This document shows, one piece after another, positions 1 through 7,610 of a stretch of DNA of 39,864 nt. This DNA comes from Chromatiales bacterium (GTDB lineage: Bacteria > Pseudomonadota > Gammaproteobacteria > Chromatiales > Chromatiaceae), in NCBI GenBank assembly GCA_028278145.1, contig JANQEV010000009.1, forward strand, positions 1-39,864, written 5' to 3'. Both the position numbers and the translations under genes were made by a program. How positions within the stretch are numbered: position 1 is the stretch's first letter; every line of letters starts with the position of its first letter. Under the pieces are notes generated by a model that saw only the letters and a program-made list of their open reading frames with translations, did no database searches and had not been told where the DNA came from.

Positions 1-250
1 TCAAATGGCGATGATCGCAAGGCGTGGTGCGCAGGCCGCATGCCATAGCTATACGGCAAGCGCCACAACACAGCGAGCGCGCCATTTGGCGCAAACCCAT
101 ACGGGACGCGCGTTTGCGCCAGATCTCGGCTTTGGCTCCAAGCGTCGCTCTACCTCCCCCATCCATGGGGTCGTGCTGTGTTGGCTTGCTTGCTAAGGAC
201 TAAGGCCATTAGCTGCACAAGCCGCTTTGCATCTCAAGATGCAAAGACAG
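1..250. repeat. Nested inverted-repeat region, function unknown
   Basis: G+C-rich stretch without a convincing gene but with several perfect inverted repeats. The outer stem CAACACAGC (66-74) pairs with GCTGTGTTG (175-183). It encloses TGGCGCAAAC (87-96) with GTTTGCGCCA (112-121), and CCCCAT (157-162) with ATGGGG (165-170). CAAATGGCG (2-10) can pair with CGCCATTTG (80-88) as a competing fold. A separate 10-bp hairpin lies at 225-246 (CTTTGCATCT / AGATGCAAAG) without a T-run. The layout suggests a branched RNA or a folded mobile-element end. The family is not recognised. Confidence 0.45.
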
Positions 251-465
251 CGTCTCGGCCATCATGGTATTAATCATAGGCTCCTTAAGGTTCACAGTAG
301 CAGAATAGGGGCTAAGATTATGGGACTATTGTCAAATTTAGATAACTACCAGATTTAATCAGAATAACGTATAAATGTTAGTTAATGTGTCATTTTTCTA
401 CAGATATACCATAAACTCTTACTCGGGGGCTGGCACTGCAGTTCGCCGTAGTTGCATGGAGTAAT
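251..465. other. AT-rich leader upstream of the CHAD gene
   Basis: About 215 bases, clearly A+T-richer than the preceding 250. No ORF is supported. The region presumably holds the promoter of the CHAD-ParA pair, but no pair of -35/-10 hexamers stands out. A good ribosome binding site, GGAG at 458-461, lies four bases before the ATG at 466. Confidence 0.4.
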
Positions 466-2055
466 ATGATCAAAGCATCGGAAATACGATTTCCTGTACC
501 AGATGATACAAATCTGGATGAAATAGTTAGTGCCATGGGGGATGGCCGTAATCTGCTGGAAGAGGCTACCAGTATTATTACCCGTACCTTTCTGGATAGC
601 TTTGATTGGCGCCTGCATACCAGCGGTATACGTCTCTGGACCGAACTACAGGATGGCGTCACTGTATTGCGCCAGAATGGGATTCCCAATCTTTCTCCAG
701 CCTGGAAGAGTATTCTTTCCGGGGCGGCTCCCAGATTTTCAGCCGATCTGCCTCCAGGCCCAGTTCAGGATGCTATCTCCCCCCTGCTCGATGTCAGGGC
801 CCTGTTGCCTCAGGTAGAGATTAAAAGCAGGGTGCGATCTCTGCGTCTGCTGGATGCAGCGGAGAAGACGGTACTGCGGATTTTGGTGGAGCAAAACAGC
901 ACCAGGATTCCGGGTAAAGGGAAATACTGGTTCAATGGCTACTGTATTCGATTGTTGCCGGTCCGGGGTTATCCCAAGCCCTTAGCCAGGATGCGGAAAC
1001 TGTTACGGAGTAGATTCAGTCTCTCAGAGACCGTAACCAGTGTAATGGATGAGTCACTGCAGAGTATTGGCCACTCTGCGGGTGAGTATAGCTCCAAGCT
1101 TAGATTTGAATTTGATCCATCCCTGGGTGCGGTTCAGGCAGCCAAGCAGATACATCTGTATTTGCTGGATGTTGTAGAGATAAATATCCCTGGAGTTAAG
1201 GCAGATCTGGATTCGGAGTTTTTGCATGACCTGCGCGTGGCGGTGCGTCGCACCAGGTCAGCCCTATCTCAGATAAAAGGTGTGTTCACCGATGCTGATC
1301 TGGAGCGGTTCAAGTCGCGCCTGGCCTGGATAGGGCAGGTGACAGGGCCTACCCGTGATATGGATGTATTTCTCCTGGGATTCGATCAGTATCGCAACAG
1401 CCTGCCCCAGAAATACCGTGATGACCTGGAGCCACTGCATGATTTTCTGTTGAATCACCATCAGTCAGAGCAACGGTTGTTGGTAAAGAAAATCAACTCG
1501 CCACACTTCCGTTCCCTGCTGAAAGAGTGGCGGGAATTTCTAGAAGCGGAACAGGAACCGCAACCAGGTGATCTGTCAGAGGCAGATATACCTATTAAAC
1601 AACTAGCCAGCAAGCGCATCTTCAAGATGTTCAAGCGGGTGTTACAAGATGGTATGGCGATCAATGATGAATCACCGGCAGAGAGCCTGCATGATCTGCG
1701 TAAGGATTGTAAAAAGCTGCGTTACCTGATGGAGTTTTTTCAGCATCTGTATCCGAAAAAGAAGATTACGCGTCTGATTAAATCACTCAAGGAGCTGTTG
1801 AACCATCTGGGTGATTTTCAGGATCTGGAGGTACAGGCAGATAAGTTGCGTGAGTATGCGCGGCAGATGGTGGAGGAGGGTGAGACACGCCACTCCACTT
1901 TACTGGCAATGGGTATGCTGGTAGATGGACTGCTGCGACGGCAGCAACAGGTGCGCCTTGAGTTTGCCGAGCGCTTTGAGAAATTTTCTCGCCCGGAAAA
2001 CCAACATATCTTTAAGGCCCTGTTTGCACCCGGATCAAAGAAGGGCAAGGCCTGA
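466..2055 (+). CDS. CYTH-like/CHAD domain protein
   Basis: Protein of 529 residues. The C-terminal half (about 220-505) is a CHAD domain, an alpha-helical fold built as two repeats. Each repeat carries the signature H-D-L-R followed by basic residues: H254 D255 R257 R261 R262, and H409 D410 R412 K416 K417 R419. CHAD domains are known to bind inorganic polyphosphate through these basic faces. The N-terminal part (about 5-180) resembles a degenerate CYTH (triphosphate tunnel) domain, with F-D-W-R-L near 46-50, but most acidic tunnel residues are not evident, so catalysis is doubtful. The tail is basic (GSKKGKA). The stop codon overlaps the ATG of the ParA gene by one base, so the two are almost certainly co-translated. 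The start follows GGAG at good spacing. Confidence 0.85.
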   Translation: MIKASEIRFPVPDDTNLDEIVSAMGDGRNLLEEATSIITRTFLDSFDWRLHTSGIRLWTELQDGVTVLRQNGIPNLSPAWKSILSGAAPRFSADLPPGPVQDAISPLLDVRALLPQVEIKSRVRSLRLLDAAEKTVLRILVEQNSTRIPGKGKYWFNGYCIRLLPVRGYPKPLARMRKLLRSRFSLSETVTSVMDESLQSIGHSAGEYSSKLRFEFDPSLGAVQAAKQIHLYLLDVVEINIPGVKADLDSEFLHDLRVAVRRTRSALSQIKGVFTDADLERFKSRLAWIGQVTGPTRDMDVFLLGFDQYRNSLPQKYRDDLEPLHDFLLNHHQSEQRLLVKKINSPHFRSLLKEWREFLEAEQEPQPGDLSEADIPIKQLASKRIFKMFKRVLQDGMAINDESPAESLHDLRKDCKKLRYLMEFFQHLYPKKKITRLIKSLKELLNHLGDFQDLEVQADKLREYARQMVEEGETRHSTLLAMGMLVDGLLRRQQQVRLEFAERFEKFSRPENQHIFKALFAPGSKKGKA

Positions 2056-2801
2056 TGCACATCCTTGGAGTCTACAACATCAAGGGTGGAGTGGGTAAGA
2101 CTGCCACAGCAGTTAATCTGGCCTATCTGGCGGCCAGAGAAGGGTTAAGAACCCTGGTATGGGATCTGGATCCGCAGGGCGCTGCCAGCTTCTATTTTCG
2201 CATCAAACCCAAGGTCAAAGGCGGTAGCAAGAAGATGTTGCGTGGCAAGATGGATCTGGATGATCTAATCAAGGGTACTGATTATGAAAACCTGGATCTG
2301 ATGCCGGCAGATTTCTCCTATCGCAACATGGATCTGTTACTGGATCAGACCAAGAAGCCGGCCATGCGTCTCCTGAAGCTGTTACGTCCACTTTCCTATG
2401 AGTATGACCTGGTGTTTCTTGATTGTCCGCCCAGCATCTCCCTGGTATCTGAGAACATATTTCAGGCCACAGATGCGCTGCTTATCCCGACTATTCCCAC
2501 TACACTGTCACTGCGTACCTACCGGCAACTGCTGGATTTCGTTACCAATAACGGGTTGGAAAGGTTACGAATAATGCCTTTCTTCTCCATGGTGGATCGG
2601 CGCAAACGCATGCACACGGAGATGATGGAGCAGCTGCCGGATCACTATGATGAACTTCTTAGATCAAATATTCCCTATGCCAGTGATGTGGAGCGTATGG
2701 GTGTCTACCGTCAGCCGTTGCTGGAGTATGCGCCCAATGGTACTGCTGCTAACGCCTATGAGTCTTTGTGGGCTGAGGTTCGGGCTGATATTGGCCTCTG
2801 A
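2055..2801 (+). CDS. ParA/MinD-family partition-type ATPase
   Basis: Protein of 248 residues with the deviant Walker A motif KGGVGKTA at 10-17 (signature lysine K10), a Walker A' segment WDLDPQG and a Walker B-like FLDCPP. These identify a ParA-type ATPase, a class that forms ATP-dependent dimers on the nucleoid to position plasmids, chromosomes or protein and storage-granule cargo. No ParB gene or parS-like cluster is present nearby, so chromosomal Par function is unlikely. The gene overlaps the upstream CHAD gene by one base (TGATG). The likely partner is therefore the polyphosphate-binding CHAD protein, which suggests granule positioning; that is inference. It ends just before a pair of REP-like hairpins. 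Confidence 0.85.
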   Translation: MHILGVYNIKGGVGKTATAVNLAYLAAREGLRTLVWDLDPQGAASFYFRIKPKVKGGSKKMLRGKMDLDDLIKGTDYENLDLMPADFSYRNMDLLLDQTKKPAMRLLKLLRPLSYEYDLVFLDCPPSISLVSENIFQATDALLIPTIPTTLSLRTYRQLLDFVTNNGLERLRIMPFFSMVDRRKRMHTEMMEQLPDHYDELLRSNIPYASDVERMGVYRQPLLEYAPNGTAANAYESLWAEVRADIGL

Positions 2802-2808
2802 TCGGGTT

Positions 2809-2897
2809 GGATGCCAGAAACGCTGCCGCTTATTCTGGCCTACCGACCGGCTTATGGAATAGTTGTAGGCCGGGATAAGCTTTGTGTTCCCGGCATT
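2809..2897. repeat. Pair of inverted REP-like elements (BIME-type)
   Basis: Two copies of one motif lie back to back in opposite orientation. Minus strand: GTAGGCCAGAATAAGC followed by TTCTGGC; its hairpin is GCCAGAA 2813-2819 with TTCTGGC 2833-2839. Plus strand: GTAGGCCGGGATAAGC at 2865-2880, hairpin GCCGGGA 2869-2875 with TCCCGGC 2888-2894. A related pair lies at 9463-9560. The consensus is reminiscent of enterobacterial REP/PU sequences. It sits between the convergent parA and RND genes and may also act as a transcript end. Confidence 0.75.
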
Positions 2898-2910
2898 GGT
2901 ACCACCTTTG

Positions 2911-5900
2911 TTAACGTTTTGCCAGCAGCCGGTATACCGATGGGACCAGTAGCAGGCTGACCATGCTGGAGAATAACAATCCAGATACGATGGTAACCGC
3001 CAGGGGCTGTAGCATCTCAGAACCCTCACCCAGGGCCAGGGCCAGCGGTAGCATCCCCATGACTGTAGTCAGGGTAGTCATCAGAATTGGGCGTAGCCGC
3101 AGATGCGCAGCAGAAATGATGGCAGGTACCAGTTCCTGGCCGCGACTGCGCTCAATCTCAATGTACTCCACCAGCACGATGGAGTTATTTACCACTATTC
3201 CTGTCAACATGATGAGCCCGAGATATACCGGCATGGAGACCGGCATGGCAGTCAATTCCAGTCCAATGACTACACCGATTATGGTGAAGGGTATACTGAA
3301 TATGATGACCAGTGGATTGCGCAGGGACTCATACTGTACTGCCATAACAACGAAAACCAGGAATACTGCCAGTGCCACCAGTTGCATGCCCAGGCTGCGC
3401 CCCTCCTGCAAGGCCTCAAGGCTGCCGGCTTCATACAGCGTATAGCCGGCCGGTATCTTCAGGTCAGCAAGTCTTTCACGAGCCTGCTCCATCGCCCTGT
3501 TCAGGGTTGTTCCGGTTGCCAGGCTGGCTGTAATTTCAACAATACGTTGTTGCTGGTCACGCATTATGGCGGATGGGGCTGCAACCAGATGTACTTTTGC
3601 TATATCTGACAGGCGTACCGGTACCCGTGGCTGGTTCTTACTGAACAGGATGATGTTCTCCACATCAGACGGGTTGGACATGTCCTTGCGATCCAGACGT
3701 AACTTTACATCTATGGAGCGGTCGTCTGTGATGAAATCGGTTATGTTGCGCCCCTCCAGGGCGAAGCGCACAACCTTGCCCACATCCTCGACTGCCAGGC
3801 CGTAGGCGGCAGCCCGCTCTCTGTCTACTACTACCGACAGCTCCTGATTGCGATCCTCGGACGAGTGTTCCAGGTTGCGCAGGCCAGCTAGGCCATCCAG
3901 GCGCTCCACCACCTGGTCTGCAACCTCCTCCAGCACATGCATCTCTGTACCCTTAATGCGGAAGGCCAGATCATCATCACTGCGATTGAATTTGATGCCG
4001 CGTACTCCGCGTACTCGCAAAGATACCTTTACTCCCGCAAGTTGCAGCTTGGCCACCTCCTTGCGCATGCGCTTAACCCAACTGTTGCTGCTCATGCGGC
4101 GTTCCACTCTCGGGCGCAACTGTACCTTGATGCTGGCACGATTGGCTGATTCGTGCTGGGAGCGACCGAAGATACTGCCGCCGATGACGCTGAATATACT
4201 CTCAACCTCAGGTTGGGCAGATAGCAGATCCTCCAGACGCGAGGTGAGTCGGTTCATGTGGTTCAGATTGACACCGCGATCAGCCTTGATGTACACACTT
4301 ACCCGCCCTTCATCCATGCTGGGGAGAAATGTCTGCAATGTGAGAGAAAAGTTATAGAAGGTAGCAACCAGGCCCCCGATGAACAGCAGGATGATCAGCC
4401 AGTAGACCTTTAGTAGCCACCCCAGAAGCCAGGCATAGCCATTGCGCAGCCTGTCGATAATCCAGTTGGCGCTTCGTCGCAGCATACCTTCACTCTTGGC
4501 CTTGATGCGTCCGGCCAGTGCCGGTACCAGGGTCAGGGCCACCAGCATGGATGCTGCAATGGCGGCAGAGATGGTAAAGATCAGCTCCCGGAACAGTAGT
4601 CCCACCAGTCCAGTAATAAACAGGAATGGAAGTACCGCTGCCAGATTGGTAGAGGTGGAGGCGACAATGGCGCTGTTTACCTCAGCGGCGGCCTCTACTG
4701 AGGATGAGGTATCAAAATCTTCGTTAGTACTATCTTTACCTTCGCGTTGATGCCGATAGATGTTCTCCAGCATAACGATAGTACTGTCCACCAGCATGCC
4801 TACACCCAGGGCCAGTCCACCCAGGGTCATGATGTTGAGAGTGAGATCGCCGGTGGCCATCAGGATAAAGGTGACCAGTATGGCAATGGGTATGGCGCTG
4901 CCTATGATAAGGGTGCGGCGAATACTTCCCAGGAACAGGTAGACCACTCCCATGGCCAGAATGGCACCACTGGTGGCTGCGGTAACCGCATTGTCCAGGG
5001 CGCGACGCACGAAAACAGCCTGGTCATCCACAGCCTCGATATGAATGTCTTCCGGAATCAGGTTGTCGGCATACAGTTTTTCCAGGCGGGCGTTAACTGC
5101 GTCTACTACTGCAACTGTATTGGCCTGGGGCTGTTTCTGGATGGAGAGTTTGATGCCTGGCAGGCCGTTGTGACGTACTCGTATTCGCTCGTCCTCGGCC
5201 CCGTCTATCACCTGGGCCACTTCTCCCAGGTAGACCATGCGGCTCTTACCATCCTTCATGGGGAGGTTGATGGGCAGGTTGATAATCTCCTCCACGCTGC
5301 GGAAGCGACCTGCGGTACGGCCACTGATTTCACCCCGTTCCATCAGCAGGCGACCGGCGGCAGTATCGATGTTACCAACCTTCAGTGCCTCGGCAATGTC
5401 CAGCACGTCCAGCCCCAGTCCTGCCAGGCGGTCCTGGTCAAGTACTACCCGGATTTCACGTATAAGACCACCACCTACCTCGGCTGCGGCCACACCCGGG
5501 AGGTTTACCAGCCATTTCCCCAGGGTGTAGTCGACCCAGCTGCGCAGTTCCACAGAGTCACGCATGGTAGAACTGACTACATACTCGGTGATCGGAATCT
5601 GGGAAGGATCGCGCTTGTAGATGACCGGAGGATCAATACTGTCCGGCATGAAGCGCTTGGCGCGGTCCAGTCTGGTACTGGCGTCACGCAGGGCGATGTC
5701 AATATCTTTACCATACTCAAAGGCCAGGGAGACTGCACTGCGCCCCTCACTGGTGATGGAGTCCACATGGATGGCATCCTCGGTTATGGCCAGCTGTTCT
5801 TCCAACTGCCGGGTGATCTCATCCTCCACGATGGTTGTTGGAACCCCAGGGTCGATTATGCGTACACGGATCTCCGGATAGATAATGTGTGGTAGCAGGT

Positions 5901-6048
5901 CAATATTGAGCCGCTCCACGGCAAACACCCCCAGCACCATCACGGCCAGAGTTATCATCACCACGCCGATGGGGTGACGTATGGACCACTCGGCTATCCC
6001 ACCTGAGGACCAGGTTCGGGCTGTCTGTTTGCGTTTGGAGTGTGACAT
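2911..6048 (-). CDS. RND-family efflux pump inner-membrane subunit (HAE1-like)
   Basis: Protein of 1045 residues, the usual length for AcrB/MexB-type proton-driven exporters. Membrane segment 1 begins near residue 27 (H-P-I-G-V-V). Two large periplasmic loops and a second transmembrane block (V-V-N-N-S-I-V-L-V near the end) follow the standard plan. The TM4 proton-relay segment reads G-M-L-V-D-S-T-I-V, so it keeps the first aspartate (D421), and the position of the second (AcrB D408) is serine; single-Asp variants occur in this superfamily. It probably extrudes amphiphilic compounds with the adaptor encoded 8 bp upstream and an unlinked TolC-type channel. No outer-membrane factor is encoded here. 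The last gene of a three-gene operon starting with the S24-like gene. Confidence 0.9.
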   Translation of the reverse strand: MSHSKRKQTARTWSSGGIAEWSIRHPIGVVMITLAVMVLGVFAVERLNIDLLPHIIYPEIRVRIIDPGVPTTIVEDEITRQLEEQLAITEDAIHVDSITSEGRSAVSLAFEYGKDIDIALRDASTRLDRAKRFMPDSIDPPVIYKRDPSQIPITEYVVSSTMRDSVELRSWVDYTLGKWLVNLPGVAAAEVGGGLIREIRVVLDQDRLAGLGLDVLDIAEALKVGNIDTAAGRLLMERGEISGRTAGRFRSVEEIINLPINLPMKDGKSRMVYLGEVAQVIDGAEDERIRVRHNGLPGIKLSIQKQPQANTVAVVDAVNARLEKLYADNLIPEDIHIEAVDDQAVFVRRALDNAVTAATSGAILAMGVVYLFLGSIRRTLIIGSAIPIAILVTFILMATGDLTLNIMTLGGLALGVGMLVDSTIVMLENIYRHQREGKDSTNEDFDTSSSVEAAAEVNSAIVASTSTNLAAVLPFLFITGLVGLLFRELIFTISAAIAASMLVALTLVPALAGRIKAKSEGMLRRSANWIIDRLRNGYAWLLGWLLKVYWLIILLFIGGLVATFYNFSLTLQTFLPSMDEGRVSVYIKADRGVNLNHMNRLTSRLEDLLSAQPEVESIFSVIGGSIFGRSQHESANRASIKVQLRPRVERRMSSNSWVKRMRKEVAKLQLAGVKVSLRVRGVRGIKFNRSDDDLAFRIKGTEMHVLEEVADQVVERLDGLAGLRNLEHSSEDRNQELSVVVDRERAAAYGLAVEDVGKVVRFALEGRNITDFITDDRSIDVKLRLDRKDMSNPSDVENIILFSKNQPRVPVRLSDIAKVHLVAAPSAIMRDQQQRIVEITASLATGTTLNRAMEQARERLADLKIPAGYTLYEAGSLEALQEGRSLGMQLVALAVFLVFVVMAVQYESLRNPLVIIFSIPFTIIGVVIGLELTAMPVSMPVYLGLIMLTGIVVNNSIVLVEYIEIERSRGQELVPAIISAAHLRLRPILMTTLTTVMGMLPLALALGEGSEMLQPLAVTIVSGLLFSSMVSLLLVPSVYRLLAKR

Positions 6049-6056
6049 CTGTTGAG

Positions 6057-7124
6057 CTATTTTTGGTCCGGTTCAGTTCTCCGTTGGGTTATCTTGACCT
6101 GCTTGCCATTGGTCAGACCCAGAAAACCACGGCTGATCACCTTCTGTTTCGGTTTCAGGCCTTCCAGTATCTCAATCTGGTCAGACACCCGGATACCACT
6201 ACGTACCGGTGTGCGTCGTACCTTGTTGTCCTGATCCAGTAGATACACAAAGGCTCCCATTCGATCATGCCTTACTGCCGCGAAGGGTATCAACATGCGC
6301 TGTACCTTGGCAGTCTCCAGGGTTACCCGGGCAAACTGTCCAGCCCTTGCGCCATCTGGTACTGGATCCAGGATCACCTCTATCACCCCCTGACGAGTAG
6401 CCTGATCCAGTTCGGGATGGATGCGCAGTACTCTTCCAGGGAACTGTTCATCCCCCAAGGCGTCAATGCGCACTATTGCGGCATCTCCTGGTGATATATG
6501 GGGCAGTAACAGCTCGGATATGCGGATCTCCGTGATTAACGACTCTGGATCGATCAGGGTCAGCAGGTGAGTGTGTTTGGCCACAGCATCCCCTGGTTCC
6601 ACGTAGCGGTGGCTGACCACGCCGCGGAAGGGTGCAGTGATACGGGTATAGCTGAGACGGGTCTGGAGCAGCTTCTCTTCTGCCTGGGCTACCTCCAGGC
6701 GGGTGTTAACTCTGGTCAATTCATCCTTGGAAGCAGCCCTGCGGTCCACCAGGTTACTTATCCGTTCCAGGTCCTGATAGGCCTGACTGGTGGTGGCCCT
6801 GGCCTTGGCCAGTTGCGCCTTGAGTAACTCATCCTCCATGCTGATCAGGAGCTCGCTGGCTTCCACCAAGTCGCCTTCAAAATGAGGCAGTTCGATTACC
6901 CGGCCCTCTTCCTGGTTGTGGATGCGTACCAGACGCCGTGAGCGCAGGGAACCGGTGCGTTCAGAAACGGTGCTGATGGGTTTCCACTCTACTTCATCCA
7001 CCTCCACCAGGTGGGTCTTGGGTTTTTTAATGGCAGGTTTCGCCGGAGGGGCATCATTACACCCGGACAGAAACAGGCCGGTTAAGATTATCAATAGCAG
7101 CAGACTGTTGTTATTCTTCGGCAT
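6057..7124 (-). CDS. RND efflux periplasmic adaptor (membrane fusion) lipoprotein
   Basis: Protein of 355 residues with a lipoprotein signal peptide ending in L-S-G-C (lipid-modified C22), followed by a proline/lysine-rich linker. The barrel-sandwich (lipoyl-like) half motifs flank a short alpha-helical hairpin (about 95-145), then beta-barrel and membrane-proximal domains with the typical R-I-T-A-P-F-x-G-V-V and V-E-P-G-D segments. It is of the HlyD/AcrA-type adaptor family and would bridge the RND pump to an outer-membrane channel. The stop lies 8 bp before the RND start and the start lies 6 bp after the S24-like gene, so all three are likely one transcript. Substrate unknown. Confidence 0.9.
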   Translation of the reverse strand: MPKNNNSLLLLIILTGLFLSGCNDAPPAKPAIKKPKTHLVEVDEVEWKPISTVSERTGSLRSRRLVRIHNQEEGRVIELPHFEGDLVEASELLISMEDELLKAQLAKARATTSQAYQDLERISNLVDRRAASKDELTRVNTRLEVAQAEEKLLQTRLSYTRITAPFRGVVSHRYVEPGDAVAKHTHLLTLIDPESLITEIRISELLLPHISPGDAAIVRIDALGDEQFPGRVLRIHPELDQATRQGVIEVILDPVPDGARAGQFARVTLETAKVQRMLIPFAAVRHDRMGAFVYLLDQDNKVRRTPVRSGIRVSDQIEILEGLKPKQKVISRGFLGLTNGKQVKITQRRTEPDQK

Positions 7125-7130
7125 TCAGTC

Positions 7131-7472
7131 CTATTCCGGATTGCCGTTGTTGGGTTGATATGGCCTGTAGTGTTTGATCTCGCGCCCGATGTTGCGTTGT
7201 ACTATGACCCCTTCAATCTGGTATTCAGTCCCTGCAAGGTCAATCTCTGGATAACCAGGTTTCAGGGCTACCAGTTTACTGTTGTTGTCGCGGTCGGTGA
7301 CAAATTGCCGAAACCAGCGTTCTTCACCCACAGAAATAACCACATAGGCCCCACTGGCGCACACCTGGGATGGTTCAATCACGATGATGGATTTTTCCGG
7401 GAACTCAGGTTCCATACTGTCATCCAACACCTGCAAGGCATAGAGTTCGTTGTAACTGCAATCTTGGGTCAT
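7131..7472 (-). CDS. S24/LexA-like domain protein, probably non-proteolytic
   Basis: Protein of 113 residues consisting only of a LexA/UmuD C-terminal-like (S24) fold, with no helix-turn-helix. The serine motif is present: D-D-S-M-E-P with S19 in the nucleophile position. Where LexA has V-K-R-L with the catalytic lysine, this protein reads F-R-Q-F, so the lysine is replaced by R55. The rest of the fold (G-A-Y-V-V-I-S-V, and Y-Q-I-E-G-V-I-V near the C terminus) is intact. The Ser-Lys dyad is therefore incomplete and peptidase activity is doubtful; a ligand or protein-binding role is possible. It is the first gene of the operon with the RND adaptor and pump, which suggests a regulatory link. 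The start is 138 bp from the divergent ABC exporter gene. Confidence 0.75.
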   Translation of the reverse strand: MTQDCSYNELYALQVLDDSMEPEFPEKSIIVIEPSQVCASGAYVVISVGEERWFRQFVTDRDNNSKLVALKPGYPEIDLAGTEYQIEGVIVQRNIGREIKHYRPYQPNNGNPE

Positions 7473-7610
7473 ACTTCAAATCCGCTGTTTATCTATGGTC
7501 ATTATCCATACAAAAGGCCGGTTACTGAATGATATTTTCCCATCACTAAGGTCTATTTCGGGCCAAATGCTATAGAATAGTAACTGGTTTTATAAGAAGT
7601 TAATCATAAC

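Noticed and set aside
5..196. A 63-codon ORF at the window start
   Set aside because: It has no ribosome binding site and no recognisable domain, and it coincides with the nested palindromes, which explain the sequence better.
60..250. An integron attC site
   Set aside because: Large imperfect stems are present, but I found no matching core sites (RYYYAAC and GTTRRRY) in the right positions, and no integrase or cassette array is in view.
2055..2801. ParA as a plasmid or chromosome partition gene
   Set aside because: There is no parB, no parS-like repeats and no replication gene nearby, and it is translationally coupled to a CHAD gene.
4747..5895. A 382-codon open frame on the plus strand
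   Set aside because: It lies entirely antisense within the RND pump gene, whose protein is conserved over full length. The opposite frame has no recognisable domain.
7571..7578. A promoter for the Atm1-like exporter (TATAGAAT)
   Set aside because: The -10 match is good, but there is no acceptable -35 at 16-18 bases, so it is not listed as a feature.
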